In this document: positions 28,975-37,885 of the stretch, piece after piece | Numbering within the stretch: the first letter of the stretch is position 1 | Layout of the letters: every line of letters starts with the position of its first letter | Origin: Pseudolabrys sp. | GTDB lineage: Bacteria > Pseudomonadota > Alphaproteobacteria > Rhizobiales > Xanthobacteraceae | Assembly: GCA_026125895.1 (NCBI GenBank) | Contig: JAHCKG010000016.1 | Location: 39,855 to 103,854 of the forward strand | Direction: 5' to 3' | DNA: 64,000 nt | Program-made: the position numbers and the translations under genes | The notes under the pieces: model-generated | Databases searched by the model: none | Told to the model about the DNA's origin: nothing | The model's input: only the letters and a program-made list of their open reading frames with translations

Positions 28975-29619
28975 CTAGCGGCTCTTGCGCTCGCTGGATT
29001 CGAGCAGCGTCAGGTTGTTCTCGACGTATTTGTTGCGCGGGTCCTGGCGCTGCGCCGCCAGCAGCTTTTCGCGCGCAGCTTTGAGATCGCCGCGCAGGAT
29101 GAAGGAATAGCCCTGGTTGTTCAGCACTTCCGAGGTCGGTCCGGCGATGGCCAGCGCCTTGGCATAGGCGCCGTCGGACTTCCCGAAATCGCGCAAGCGA
29201 TCGTAGCAGGCGGCAAGACCGAGCCAGGCTTCCGCGCTCTTCGGCGCCATCTCGGTGGCGCGGCGGAAGTGACGTTCGGCCTCGCGGAAGCGGTTGGCCT
29301 GGTATTGCTCGCGGCCGCGGTTCATCGCCGCCGCAGCGCCGCCAACGGTGCCGGTCTCCGTTTCGTCTCCCGGCAGGTTCACCGGCGCCTTGGCCGGCTC
29401 ATCCGCTTCGGCGGACCTGGCGCTCTTCTCCGCGGCCGTCTCGCGCTCCTTGCCGGCGTCACCGATCGAACCGGTCACGTCCGGTGGCGGCGGCACCATG
29501 GCCAGCGCCTGCGTGCCGGGGCCTTTGCCGTCAGCGACGCGGTCGTTGGTCGTGTTGCAGGCCGCGAGGAGCAGGCCTGCACCGACGATCATCAAGGCTC
29601 TGGGGGTGGCGATGGACAT
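28975..29619 (-). CDS. TPR-repeat lipoprotein (TadD-like)
   Basis: A 214-residue exported protein. LLLAACN places the lipidated cysteine at residue 21. Residues 25-95 are a low-complexity proline/glutamate-rich linker, and about 98-205 form three tetratricopeptide repeats (GREQYQANRFREAERHFRRATEMAPKSAEAW is the first). The design resembles TadD of Tad/Flp pilus systems, but no other tad gene is present, so it is better described as a scaffold lipoprotein of unknown partner. Confidence 0.83.
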   Translation of the reverse strand: MSIATPRALMIVGAGLLLAACNTTNDRVADGKGPGTQALAMVPPPPDVTGSIGDAGKERETAAEKSARSAEADEPAKAPVNLPGDETETGTVGGAAAAMNRGREQYQANRFREAERHFRRATEMAPKSAEAWLGLAACYDRLRDFGKSDGAYAKALAIAGPTSEVLNNQGYSFILRGDLKAAREKLLAAQRQDPRNKYVENNLTLLESSERKSR

Positions 29620-29758
29620 CGGCCAAACCTGCGGAAATCATGCGGGAAACGCCGGCAGGCTAGGGCTTTTATGGTTAACGAATTGTTTAACCGGGCCCTG
29701 CAGGGCGGGCCGATCCGTGCTAAGGCGCGGGCCGAAAAAGACCCCAAGGAGCTCCCCC

Positions 29759-31108
29759 GTGCCGTCGACCTATCTCGATTCAGCCGTTTTCCGCGACATT
29801 TTCACGACCCCGGCCATGCGCCAGGTCTGGTCCGATGAGAACCGGGTACAAAAGTACCTCGATTTCGAGAAGGCCCTGGCAGTCGCGCAGGCGAAATTGA
29901 AGATCATTCCGCAGGAAGCCTGCGACGAGATCGTCAAGCACTGCGACGCCAAGGAATACGACATGGCGAAGCTGAAAGAGGCGACCGAGCGCATCGGCTA
30001 TCCGGTGCTGCCCGTCGTCCAGCAGCTCGTGAAGCTGTGCAAGGACAAGCTCGGGGAATGGTCGCATTGGGGCGCGACCACGCAGGACATCACCGACACC
30101 GCGACGGTGCTGCAGATCCGCGAATCGCTCGACATCGTCGGCAAGGAGATCGACGGCATCTGCGACGCGCTCGCCGCGCTGGCGAAGAAATATCGCGACA
30201 CCCCGATGGCCGGCCGCTCCAACCTGCAGCAGGCCGTGCCGATCACCTTCGGCTACAAGATGGCGACCATCCTCGCCGGCTTCGAGCGGCATCGCCAGCG
30301 CCTCGCGCAGCTCAAGGAGCGCGTGCTGGTCGGAGAGTTCGGCGGCGCCGCCGGCACCTTGTCGTCGCTCGGCACGGAAGGTCTCAAGTGCCAGGCCGAA
30401 CTGATGAAGGAGCTCAAGCTCGGCCAGCCGGCGATCTCGTGGCACACGGTGCGCGATTGCATCGCCGAAGTCGGCGCCTTCCTCGGCCTCGTCACCGGCT
30501 CGTGCGGCAAGGTCGCCTTCGACGTGAAGCTCTTGATGCAGACGGAAGTCGAAGAGGTGTTCGAGCCGTTCCACCAGGGCCGCGGCTCGTCCTCGACCAT
30601 GCCGCAGAAGCGCAATCCGATTTCGTCGGTCTACATCACGGCGCAGACCGCCATCGTGAAGCAGCACGCCGCGGCGCTGATGGAAGCCATGGTCGAAGAC
30701 CACGAGCGCGCCACCGGCCCGTGGGAAATCGAATGGATCGTGCTGCCGGAGATCTTCATGCTGTCGGCCGGCGCGCTGGCGCAGACGCGCTTCGTGCTCG
30801 AAGGCCTGCAGGTCAACGAGAAGAAGATGGCCGACAACCTGATGATCACCAAGGGACTGATCATGTCGGAAGCCGTGATGATGAAGCTCGGCGACAAAAT
30901 GGGCCGCAACTACGCGCACGACCACGTCTATGACATCTGCCGCGAGGTGGTGAGGACCGGCACGCCGCTGATCGATCTTCTCGAGAAGGATGAGGAGATC
31001 AGGAAGCACGCCAATCGCAAGGAATTGGAAGCGATGGTCGATCCGGCGAACTATCTCGGCGTCGCCGGCGAGATGGTCGATCGCGTGCTGGCGATGCGGA
31101 AGAAGTAG
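29759..31108 (+). CDS. Fumarase/aspartase-superfamily lyase (adenylosuccinate lyase or carboxymuconate cycloisomerase type)
   Basis: A 449-residue homotetrameric-type lyase. GSSSTMPQKRNP (about 275-286) is the superfamily signature, containing the catalytic serine loop. HWGATTQDITDTA (near residue 102) and RSNLQQAVPITFGYK (near 155) are the other active-site blocks. Its length and N-terminus place it between PurB and 3-carboxy-cis,cis-muconate cycloisomerase (PcaB), and the substrate cannot be fixed from sequence alone. The GTG at 29759 has AGGAG 7 bases upstream; the frame is open much further upstream (from 29294) but that part lies antisense to the TPR gene. Confidence 0.8.
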   Translation: MPSTYLDSAVFRDIFTTPAMRQVWSDENRVQKYLDFEKALAVAQAKLKIIPQEACDEIVKHCDAKEYDMAKLKEATERIGYPVLPVVQQLVKLCKDKLGEWSHWGATTQDITDTATVLQIRESLDIVGKEIDGICDALAALAKKYRDTPMAGRSNLQQAVPITFGYKMATILAGFERHRQRLAQLKERVLVGEFGGAAGTLSSLGTEGLKCQAELMKELKLGQPAISWHTVRDCIAEVGAFLGLVTGSCGKVAFDVKLLMQTEVEEVFEPFHQGRGSSSTMPQKRNPISSVYITAQTAIVKQHAAALMEAMVEDHERATGPWEIEWIVLPEIFMLSAGALAQTRFVLEGLQVNEKKMADNLMITKGLIMSEAVMMKLGDKMGRNYAHDHVYDICREVVRTGTPLIDLLEKDEEIRKHANRKELEAMVDPANYLGVAGEMVDRVLAMRKK

Positions 31109-31110
31109 AC

Positions 31111-31286
31111 TGTCGTCCCCGCGCGTTAATCTGGTCGTCCCCGCGCATAGCCGTCCGAAGGACGGCGTTCTTTCAGAACGCCTATGAGCGGGGACCCATA
31201 CGCCGCAGCGTATCGAGTGAAGCGCCAGCGGCTACGGCGTTCATCTGTTCAGGGGTTATGGGTCCCCGCCTTCGCGGGGACGACCA
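31111..31286. repeat. Composite palindromic repeat cluster (families A and C)
   Basis: About 70 bases from 31130 nearly repeat 18743-18812 (CGCATAGCCGTCCGAAGGAC). A family A arm GTCCCCGCCTTCGCGGGGAC closes the cluster at 31263-31282. It separates convergent genes. Confidence 0.85.
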
Positions 31287-31298
31287 TTACCTTTGTTG

Positions 31299-32567
31299 CT
31301 ACGTATCTCTAGGCATCGTCCGCCAGATCGCCGACGCGACGATGAATGTGGCGACGCCGATGCCGGCGAACAGCATCGGCAACGTCGCGCCGAACTTCTG
31401 CAACAGCGCCACCAGCACCGTGCCGCCGGTCATGAAGGCGGCGTTGAGCACATTCACCGCCGCCACCGTGCGTGCGCGATAATCGCTGTCCGACCACGCC
31501 TGCACCGCGGCGAAGGCCGGCACGATGAACAGCCCGCCGGCGACCGCCAGCCCGGCAAGATCGATCGCCACCCGTACGCCGAATGACGTGGCGAACACCT
31601 GCGCCGGCGTCTGTCCCGGCGCCGAAGGCGCCGCGCCGAACGCCGACAGGCCGAGATCGAGCGCAAAGGCGCCGAGCAGCAGCGCGCCGGCGAAGGTCGT
31701 GCGCAGCACGATGCGGCCGCGCGCGATCGCCGCCGCCAGCGCCGAGCCGACGCCGACAGCGATCGAGAACAGCGCCAGATAGGCGGTGACGGTGTCCTCG
31801 TTGCCGCCGATCAGCGTCTTGATCAGCGGCGGCAGCAGCGACAGCACGACGATGCCGACCAGCCAGAACCAGCTCGTCACCATCGCGCCCCACCACAGCC
31901 GCCTGTCGGCGCGCAGATGGCGCAGCATCGCCGCCGTCGAGCGCGCGATATTGGCGTTGACCGTAAGGTGCGGCGCGCCCTCGCCGCTCGGCGGAATGCG
32001 CAAGGCCGACAGCCAGCACGACAGCGCAAAGCCGATGACCAGCAAGCCGAACACCCGCGGACCGCCCTGATGCGCGGCGATGCCGCCGACGATGGTGCCG
32101 GTGAGAATGGCGATGAAGGTCGCGCCTTCGACCAGCGCGTTGGCGGCCGGCAGGCTCGAAGCCGGCAGGTGATCCGGCAGGATGCCGTATTTCATCGGCC
32201 CGAACAGTGAGGCGATGACGCCGAACAGGCCGAGCGCGACGAACATAATGGCGATCGACTTGTGGGTGTAGCCGTAGAAGGCGAGCGCAGCGACGAAGAT
32301 CTCGGCGAATTTCAGCCACTGCGCGACGCGCGCCTTGTCATAACGGTCGGCGAGTTCGCCGCCGAGGCCCGAGAGGAAGAAATAGGGTGCGATGAAGATG
32401 GCGCTGGCGATGGTGATCAGCACTTCGGCCTCGCCCGACGTCACATCGGCGCCGAACAGGATGAGGAAGACCAGCGACGTCTTGAGGAAATTGTCGTTGA
32501 ACGCCGCGAAGAACTGGCACCAGAACAGCGGCGCGAATCGGCGTGACAGCAGGAGCGGCGTGGCCAT
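31299..32567 (-). CDS. Major facilitator transporter, LplT-like
   Basis: A 422-residue inner-membrane transporter with about 12 hydrophobic segments. The opening RRFAPLFWCQFFAAFNDNFLKTSLVFLI and LADRYDKARVAQWLKFAEI in the 2-3 loop resemble LplT, which flips lysophospholipids inward for re-acylation. No acyltransferase gene follows, unlike the usual lplT-aas arrangement, so the substrate is inferred only. It lies 33 bases downstream of the small membrane protein gene and may share its transcript. Confidence 0.85.
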   Translation of the reverse strand: MATPLLLSRRFAPLFWCQFFAAFNDNFLKTSLVFLILFGADVTSGEAEVLITIASAIFIAPYFFLSGLGGELADRYDKARVAQWLKFAEIFVAALAFYGYTHKSIAIMFVALGLFGVIASLFGPMKYGILPDHLPASSLPAANALVEGATFIAILTGTIVGGIAAHQGGPRVFGLLVIGFALSCWLSALRIPPSGEGAPHLTVNANIARSTAAMLRHLRADRRLWWGAMVTSWFWLVGIVVLSLLPPLIKTLIGGNEDTVTAYLALFSIAVGVGSALAAAIARGRIVLRTTFAGALLLGAFALDLGLSAFGAAPSAPGQTPAQVFATSFGVRVAIDLAGLAVAGGLFIVPAFAAVQAWSDSDYRARTVAAVNVLNAAFMTGGTVLVALLQKFGATLPMLFAGIGVATFIVASAIWRTMPRDT

Positions 32568-32600
32568 GCCGCTCCCTTAAATCAGGTTGGACGTGAAAAG

Positions 32601-32738
32601 CTAGCCGCGGACGCGCGCGACCCGGCGGCGGCGCTTGGGCGTCGCGGGCTGGGCGGTCAGATCATTCTGCATGTAGAGCGCGGTGACGCCGCAGCCGAGG
32701 GCAATGGCAAGCGCGACGGTGAACAGATTGATCCACAT
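32601..32738 (-). CDS. 45-residue single-span membrane protein
   Basis: A small protein, MWINLFTVALAIALGCGV at its start, with one transmembrane helix (about 3-22) and a strongly basic cytoplasmic-type tail (TPKRRRRVARVRG). GGAGG lies 8 bases before the ATG at 32738, the strongest ribosome binding site of this stretch, which supports it as real. It sits between the ATPase pair and the LplT-like gene on the same strand. No family is recognised. Confidence 0.65.
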   Translation of the reverse strand: MWINLFTVALAIALGCGVTALYMQNDLTAQPATPKRRRRVARVRG

Positions 32739-32850
32739 CTTCGAGCCTCCTTCGGAAGGCGGGGGTTCCCGCACGGCGGTCAGCCGATAAGAACGCCGGG
32801 ACCCGGCCCGGTGTTCCCGAGTATAAGTACATGAAAAGAAACAGAAAAAT

Positions 32851-33567
32851 TTACAATTTGAGCGAGGTCTGCAACTGGCCGAGCAAAATGCGCAGGTCGA
32901 GCTCGCGGAATTCCAGGTACGCCTTGCGCAGCCAGCGCTGGATGTCGATGTGCGCTTCGAGCGGAATATGCCGCGCGTTGGCGAGGAGTTCGTCGGCGAA
33001 GCCAAACGGCGGCGTCTCGATGTACTTGCGCAGGCCCGGCGCCAGCACCGGCATCCGCAGGACGGCGCTGCCTTCCGCCGAGGGCGAGAAGCGGTCGCGG
33101 TGCGGGACGTGGCCGAGCATCTCGTTGTGCACCGGCGTCAGAGCCGCGCCGGGGAAGCGGTCGCGCAGTTCGCGATAGGCGTCGGCGGACTGCTTGTCCG
33201 ACGAGGCGATGAACAGGATGACCGGCGCGATGTTGCGCTTGTGCGTCTCCTCGACGAGGCCGATGCGATAGGCGACGTCGAAGAAGCTCTTGAACGTGTC
33301 GGCGCCGACATCGACGATCTTGCCGCCGCCCTGCTCGCTGACGAGACGGTCGAACAGCGCCATCTGTCCCCTGACGCTCCCGATGTCGGCGGCGGTGACG
33401 TCGTCCGGCGCGAACTGCCTGAGCGTATTGTCGCCGGTGTCGAGATCAAAGGCGGCGACCTCGCGCTCTTCGTGTTTGTGATAGTCGATGAGCAGCCGCG
33501 ACAGCAGGGTCTTCCCGACCCGCGGCCGCGGCGACGCTACGATATAGACAGAGTGCCGGATCGACAT
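32851..33567 (-). CDS. ParA/MinD-superfamily P-loop ATPase, second of a paralogous pair
   Basis: A 238-residue protein starting MSIRHSVYIVASPRPRVGKT. The P-loop PRPRVGKT (about 14-21) keeps the ATP-binding GKT, but the signature lysine of the ParA deviant Walker A (KGGxGKT) is replaced by arginine. AAFDLDTGDNTLRQFAP (near 45) parallels AFDTESPRGTLKRFHP of the neighbouring ATPase, showing common descent. VDVGADTF is a Walker-B-like strand. It starts 78 bases after the neighbour's stop. The role is unknown; subcellular positioning or assembly control is typical of the superfamily. Confidence 0.78.
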   Translation of the reverse strand: MSIRHSVYIVASPRPRVGKTLLSRLLIDYHKHEEREVAAFDLDTGDNTLRQFAPDDVTAADIGSVRGQMALFDRLVSEQGGGKIVDVGADTFKSFFDVAYRIGLVEETHKRNIAPVILFIASSDKQSADAYRELRDRFPGAALTPVHNEMLGHVPHRDRFSPSAEGSAVLRMPVLAPGLRKYIETPPFGFADELLANARHIPLEAHIDIQRWLRKAYLEFRELDLRILLGQLQTSLKL

Positions 33568-33645
33568 CGCCCGAAGCCACAATCAATCGCGCCGCGCTTG
33601 GCGGCGAGGCCGGCGGCAAAGTAAGCGGCAGATCAGTTGGCAGGT

Positions 33646-34404
33646 TTAGCCGGCGGCCTGGCGCACCGCACTTTCCTGCTTTGGCGCCAGGAGATCCACC
33701 AGCTTGACGCGGTCGTATTCGCCCCACACCTGACCCAGCCAGTGCCGCACATAGCCGCGCAGCACGAACGAGTAGTTCGCGGCATCGCCGCCGCCGGTCT
33801 TGTTGGCGACGAACTGCACATACGGCACGCTCGCCACCTCGACCTGCTCGGTCGCCATCTCGTTGAGCTTCGGGATGGTGATGTCCTGCGCGTTCTTGAT
33901 CTGATTGAAGTACGAATTGTAGGTCGCCGGATCCCAGTCGAAGAACGAGGTGTCGTTGATGTGGTTCTTCACCAGGAAGTAGCTGGCGTCGCCGACATAG
34001 GCGGCGGTCTCGGCGATCTCCTGCAGCGAGGCGATCGACGGCCCGAGGATGTGAAAGACCGCGAAGGTGATCTGGCCCTTCTTGGCGGATTCGAGAAAGC
34101 CGATGTCGCTCAGCGCCTGCAAGGTCGGCGACAGCAGGCCGGCGCGGATATCAATCACCGTGACCTGGGCCGGCGTGGTGCCGAGGGTGTCGAAAATCTT
34201 CATCTGGTCGGCGACCTCGGTCACATCGACGACCTCGGTCAGCTGCGGGTGAAAGCGCTTGAGCGTGCCGCGCGGCGATTCGGTGTCGAACGCCCGCGTC
34301 GGGGTGTGGTGTGCGCCGAAGTAGTCGAGCAAGGTCCGCGCCACGGTGGTCTTGCCCACCCCGCCCTTGTCGGCGCCTACGAGAACGACGGCTGGTTTTG
34401 CCAT
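33646..34404 (-). CDS. ParA/MinD-superfamily P-loop ATPase, first of a paralogous pair
   Basis: A 252-residue protein with an intact deviant Walker A, GADKGGVGKTTVARTLL (about 10-26), a switch-I-like RAFDTESPRGTLKRF and the Walker B strand VTVIDIRAG (about 81-89). It lacks the DNA-binding N-terminus of plasmid ParA, and no parB or parS is nearby, so replicon partition is unlikely. It is the first gene of a minus-strand run: this ATPase, its paralogue, a 45-residue membrane protein, and the LplT-like transporter. tRNA-Thr lies 210 bases upstream; nothing else is visible in that gap. Confidence 0.82.
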   Translation of the reverse strand: MAKPAVVLVGADKGGVGKTTVARTLLDYFGAHHTPTRAFDTESPRGTLKRFHPQLTEVVDVTEVADQMKIFDTLGTTPAQVTVIDIRAGLLSPTLQALSDIGFLESAKKGQITFAVFHILGPSIASLQEIAETAAYVGDASYFLVKNHINDTSFFDWDPATYNSYFNQIKNAQDITIPKLNEMATEQVEVASVPYVQFVANKTGGGDAANYSFVLRGYVRHWLGQVWGEYDRVKLVDLLAPKQESAVRQAAG

Positions 34405-34614
34405 GGCTTCACTCTAGAAACGGGTTGCGACAGTTTCGGTGCCGCGCCAACGCGTTAGCCTCAGGCCCGACAAAAAACTGCACGGATTCAGAGGGGTTGG
34501 CAAGGTTGTCGGGTATGCCGATACATCCGGATGCGGCCCTGACCACAGCAAAGCGGGCCCGCTGAAAACCGGTGACGGATTGGCAGAGCTGGTGGCGCCG
34601 GAACTTGCGGGAAG

Positions 34615-34689
34615 TGGTGCCGATGGAGGGATTCGAACCCCCGACCACCCGCTTACGAAGCGGATGCTCTACCACTGAGCTACATCGGC
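34615..34689 (-). tRNA. tRNA-Thr (anticodon CGT)
   Basis: A 75-base cloverleaf with encoded CCA: acceptor GCCGATG/CATCGGC, D arm GCTCAGTGGTAGAGC, anticodon arm TCCGCTTCGTAAGCGGG (anticodon CGT reads ACG), and T arm GGGGGTTCGAATCCCTC. It lies between hemY and the ATPase pair. Confidence 0.97.
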
Positions 34690-34827
34690 GCCGGCGCAGA
34701 AGTCGAAAATCGAGCCTCGTTTTCCGACAAATTCATGCAGAAACTATGAAGCCCGCGGCGCCTTACTATCGGCGCTGCCCCGGCTTGGCAAGCATGCTCC
34801 CGAGCGCACCGGCAAGCCCGGCAAGGC

Positions 34828-36480
34828 TCAGCGGAACAGGCCCTTGAGGCGCGACCAGCCGTCCGATGATGAGGTTTTCTCCGGAATCGGATCGGAATAG
34901 GGGTCGGTCTCGGGGCCCGGATCGTCCGGCGCCTGAACCAGCGGAATGATCGGCTCGGCCGGCCTGGCTTCGGCCGGCTTCGATTTTGGCTTGGCCGGCG
35001 CGACCACCGCTTCCAGAGTCACGGCCGGCGCTCCGCCCTCGCGGTCCGGCGGGCCCGATGGCGAGCCTGGTTCGGCCGGCGGCGCCAGTTCGGGCTCTGC
35101 TGGCGGCGCGGCTTCCGCCGCCAGCTCGGTCGGCTGCGGTTGCGGCTCGGCGGGCAAAGGCGGCGGCGGCGCATCAACCACCGGATGCGTCATGCCGATC
35201 TCCGCGAGCGGCACCCGCCATTCGTAGCCATCGAGCCGGCCGCTCGGCGACACCGGCAGCCAGCGATCGGACACGACGCCATCGGCGGTCCACACCGGAT
35301 CGGGCGCCGCGCGCATGGCGCGGCCGAGCCACTCGCGCACGCGGCCGACATCGCCGTGTTCGGCTTCCTCGAGTTCGGCCATCAGTGTCGCGATGCGCTT
35401 CGACGGCGCGGTGACGTAAGGCGACAGCGCATCGCGGGCGATCTTGAATTCGCGCGCATCGATCGCCGCGCGCGCCACCGCGATGGCGCCTTCGCGTTTG
35501 GCACTCGGATCTTCCGGCGCCTTGTCGGCCAGCGCCTGCATGCGCGTGAGACGCGCGCGCGCCGTATCGCCGGAACGAATGTCGGCATAAGCCTCCGCCA
35601 GATCGGGATGCGGATTGAGCCGCCACGCGGCGGTCAGGACCTTGCCGGCGCGGCGCGTATCGCCAGTCTCGGCATAGCGGCGGCCGGCCAGCGCCGCGGC
35701 CGGCACCAGGCCGGGCGCGAGCTTGAGCGCATCGAGCGCGGCAACCCGCGCCGCTTCGCGGTCGCTGTCCTGCAACGCCATCGCCTGCGCCGTGAGCAGC
35801 ACGGCGCGCTTGCGCCGATAGTCGTCCTTGGCGAGCACCGAACGCGTCGCGTCGAGCGCCTTGAGCGCGCCGCTCCAGTCGCCTTGCGCGCAGCGATCGT
35901 CGAGCACCGCCTGCCCGGCCCAGGCGAGCGACGGCTCGGCCTGCGCCGCTTGCTCGGCGACGCGGCGCGCGGTGGCGCCGTCGTTGCGGCGCTGCGCCTC
36001 GATGTACAGCCCACGCAGGCCGAGAAGCTTGGTCTCGTCATGCCGCGTCATCTCGAAGAAGGCGCGTTCGGCGCCGGCACGATCGCCGGCGAGCTGCGCC
36101 GATTGCGCGGTGAGCAAGAGTGTCAGCGGATCGCCCGGCGACAGCCGCGCCGCCTCATCGGCGGAGCGCCGCGCCAGCCGCGTGTCGCCGGAGCCGATGG
36201 CGATGAGGCCGCGCGAAATCGCGAGATGCCCGCGCATGGCGCGGCGATGGCGGAAGAACAGCGACACCTGCTCCGGCGAGCGCAGAATGGCGCGCGCGAT
36301 CGACCAGATCAGAATGCCGGCGACGATCAGCGCCAGCACCGCAAGCAGCGTCACCATCAGCGACGTTTCGATGCGGTAGCCCATCCAGTTGATGACGACG
36401 TCGCCCGGACGATCGGCGAACCAGACGAAGCCCGCGGCAACGAGACCGACCGTGATGAGGAAGAGGATAACCTGAATCAT
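34828..36480 (-). CDS. hemY: HemY-like TPR membrane protein of the heme cluster
   Basis: A 550-residue inner-membrane protein with two N-terminal helices (about 3-19 and 42-64) in the HemY_N arrangement, followed by tetratricopeptide-like helices. The C-terminal 130 residues are proline/alanine-rich and disordered. Proteobacterial HemY of this type is not the protoporphyrinogen oxidase of the same name; it is thought to scaffold heme-pathway enzymes. It starts 7 bases after the Mic60 gene stop; the ATG at 36480 is chosen because the family begins MIQVILFLITVG. Confidence 0.9.
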   Translation of the reverse strand: MIQVILFLITVGLVAAGFVWFADRPGDVVINWMGYRIETSLMVTLLAVLALIVAGILIWSIARAILRSPEQVSLFFRHRRAMRGHLAISRGLIAIGSGDTRLARRSADEAARLSPGDPLTLLLTAQSAQLAGDRAGAERAFFEMTRHDETKLLGLRGLYIEAQRRNDGATARRVAEQAAQAEPSLAWAGQAVLDDRCAQGDWSGALKALDATRSVLAKDDYRRKRAVLLTAQAMALQDSDREAARVAALDALKLAPGLVPAAALAGRRYAETGDTRRAGKVLTAAWRLNPHPDLAEAYADIRSGDTARARLTRMQALADKAPEDPSAKREGAIAVARAAIDAREFKIARDALSPYVTAPSKRIATLMAELEEAEHGDVGRVREWLGRAMRAAPDPVWTADGVVSDRWLPVSPSGRLDGYEWRVPLAEIGMTHPVVDAPPPPLPAEPQPQPTELAAEAAPPAEPELAPPAEPGSPSGPPDREGGAPAVTLEAVVAPAKPKSKPAEARPAEPIIPLVQAPDDPGPETDPYSDPIPEKTSSSDGWSRLKGLFR

Positions 36481-36487
36481 GCCGGCC

Positions 36488-37834
36488 TCACCGCGATCCG
36501 AGCGCACGCGCGCTGTCGGCGGCGACATCGCGAGCGGCGGCAAGCGCCTTCTGCCGCGCCGTCGCTCGCGTCACCCAGCCGGACGCCTTCTGCCGGGCCG
36601 CATCCGGCAGCTTGCCGATCTCGGTCAGCGCCGCGTCGATATTGCTCTGCGCCGCGGCGGCCTCGAGCCGCGCCAGCACGGCCGACGAATCGTCACCGGC
36701 CGGCGCGCCGGCAGGACGGATGCGGACCAGGCCTTCGGCATTCGCCTGCAGGCGCTCGAGGAAGCCGCCGCTCGCGGCGGGCGCGCCGACTTCCTTTTTG
36801 AGTTGCGGCAGCAATTCGTTGAGTTCACGCGTCAGGTCCCTGACGGTCGGGATGCCGGACGCGGCGACAGGCCACAGCGGCGCCAACGCCTTCTCGTCGG
36901 CGCCGAGCGCTTTCACCTGCGCCAGCTCTTCGGCAAACGGCACGCCGCGCAAGGCGGCATCGCGCAACGCGGCCGTGCTCACCGCCAGGCGCGCCGCGCG
37001 TTCGGATTGGCTGGTGCGGGCGAGTTCGGCTTTCGCCGTTTTGGTCTGATCCTCGAGCAACGCGATGCGCTGCTGCAACGGCGCGAGATCGGCGGACGAA
37101 GCGCCGGCGGAAGCCGCGCGCGACACGGTCTGCAATTCGCTGCGCAGATCGGCTGCCGCCTTCTCCGCCGCTTCGGCGCGCGCCTGCGCTTCCTTGTTGC
37201 TGGCGGCGAGTTCGTCGTAACGGCGGTTCAGCGCCGTCAACGTCACGCCGAGTGATTTCATCGCGTTGTCGTTGGCAGCGACGCGCTCGCCAAGCGCCTT
37301 GTCGTCGGCGGGCGCGGATGCCGGGCGTTTCGACAATTCGTCTTCGAGCTTGGCGATGCGCGCGGTCAGCGTATCGTTCGCCGCGCTATTGGCCGTCGGC
37401 GCCGGCCGGCTCTGCAATTGCTTGACCTGCGTTTCCAGCGCGGCGACACGCGGATCGGCGGGCGCGCTGCCGGTGCTCGGCAGCAGGCCGGCATACCAGA
37501 TCGCGGCGCCGATCGCCGCCATCGCGGCGGCACCTATGAGGCCGCCGGCCAGCGCCGGCACGATCGGGCTGGCGCGCTCGGCCTTGCTGAGGTCGTCATC
37601 GGACGACGCCGTATCGGGCTGGTGCGATGCCGCTTCTTCGGCGGCTGCCGCTTGTGTCAGCGCTTCGTCTTCCGCCGCCGGCTGCGCCGCTGCGCCCGGC
37701 GCTTCAGCATCAGCCTGCGCCGCTTCGGATGCGGCGGCGTCGGCGCGCACTTCCTCCGCCTCGAGGTCGATCGTCGGCGCCGTGCGTTTGCGGCGGCCGG
37801 CCGATGGGTCAGGCGTGGGGCGCTTGTCGTTCAT
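36488..37834 (-). CDS. Mic60/mitofilin homologue (COG4223, HemX-like)
   Basis: A 448-residue protein. A low-complexity acidic/alanine-rich N-terminus (1-80) is followed by one transmembrane helix (about 88-112: VPALAGGLIGAAAMAAIGAAIWYA), a long coiled coil (about 125-260) and a C-terminal helical mitofilin-type domain (about 285-445). Alphaproteobacterial Mic60, the ancestor of the mitochondrial MICOS protein, is typically encoded between hemD and hemY as here and shapes inner-membrane invaginations. The ATG at 37834 (MNDKRPTPDPS) is chosen over 13 open upstream codons. Confidence 0.87.
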   Translation of the reverse strand: MNDKRPTPDPSAGRRKRTAPTIDLEAEEVRADAAASEAAQADAEAPGAAAQPAAEDEALTQAAAAEEAASHQPDTASSDDDLSKAERASPIVPALAGGLIGAAAMAAIGAAIWYAGLLPSTGSAPADPRVAALETQVKQLQSRPAPTANSAANDTLTARIAKLEDELSKRPASAPADDKALGERVAANDNAMKSLGVTLTALNRRYDELAASNKEAQARAEAAEKAAADLRSELQTVSRAASAGASSADLAPLQQRIALLEDQTKTAKAELARTSQSERAARLAVSTAALRDAALRGVPFAEELAQVKALGADEKALAPLWPVAASGIPTVRDLTRELNELLPQLKKEVGAPAASGGFLERLQANAEGLVRIRPAGAPAGDDSSAVLARLEAAAAQSNIDAALTEIGKLPDAARQKASGWVTRATARQKALAAARDVAADSARALGSR

Positions 37835-37885
37835 GCAGGAAACCCTAGCGAAATGCGGCCTATTCCGCAGCAATTAAAACCGCGC

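Noticed and set aside
28975-29619. Part of a Tad/Flp pilus system
   Set aside because: The TPR lipoprotein resembles TadD, but no other tad or cpa gene is in the window.
32851-34404. A plasmid-type parAB partition locus
   Set aside because: There is no ParB-like gene and no repeated parS-like site nearby, and both ATPases lack the ParA DNA-binding N-terminus.
34409-34675. An 88-codon frame across the tRNA-Thr region
   Set aside because: It overlaps the tRNA gene and has no coding character.
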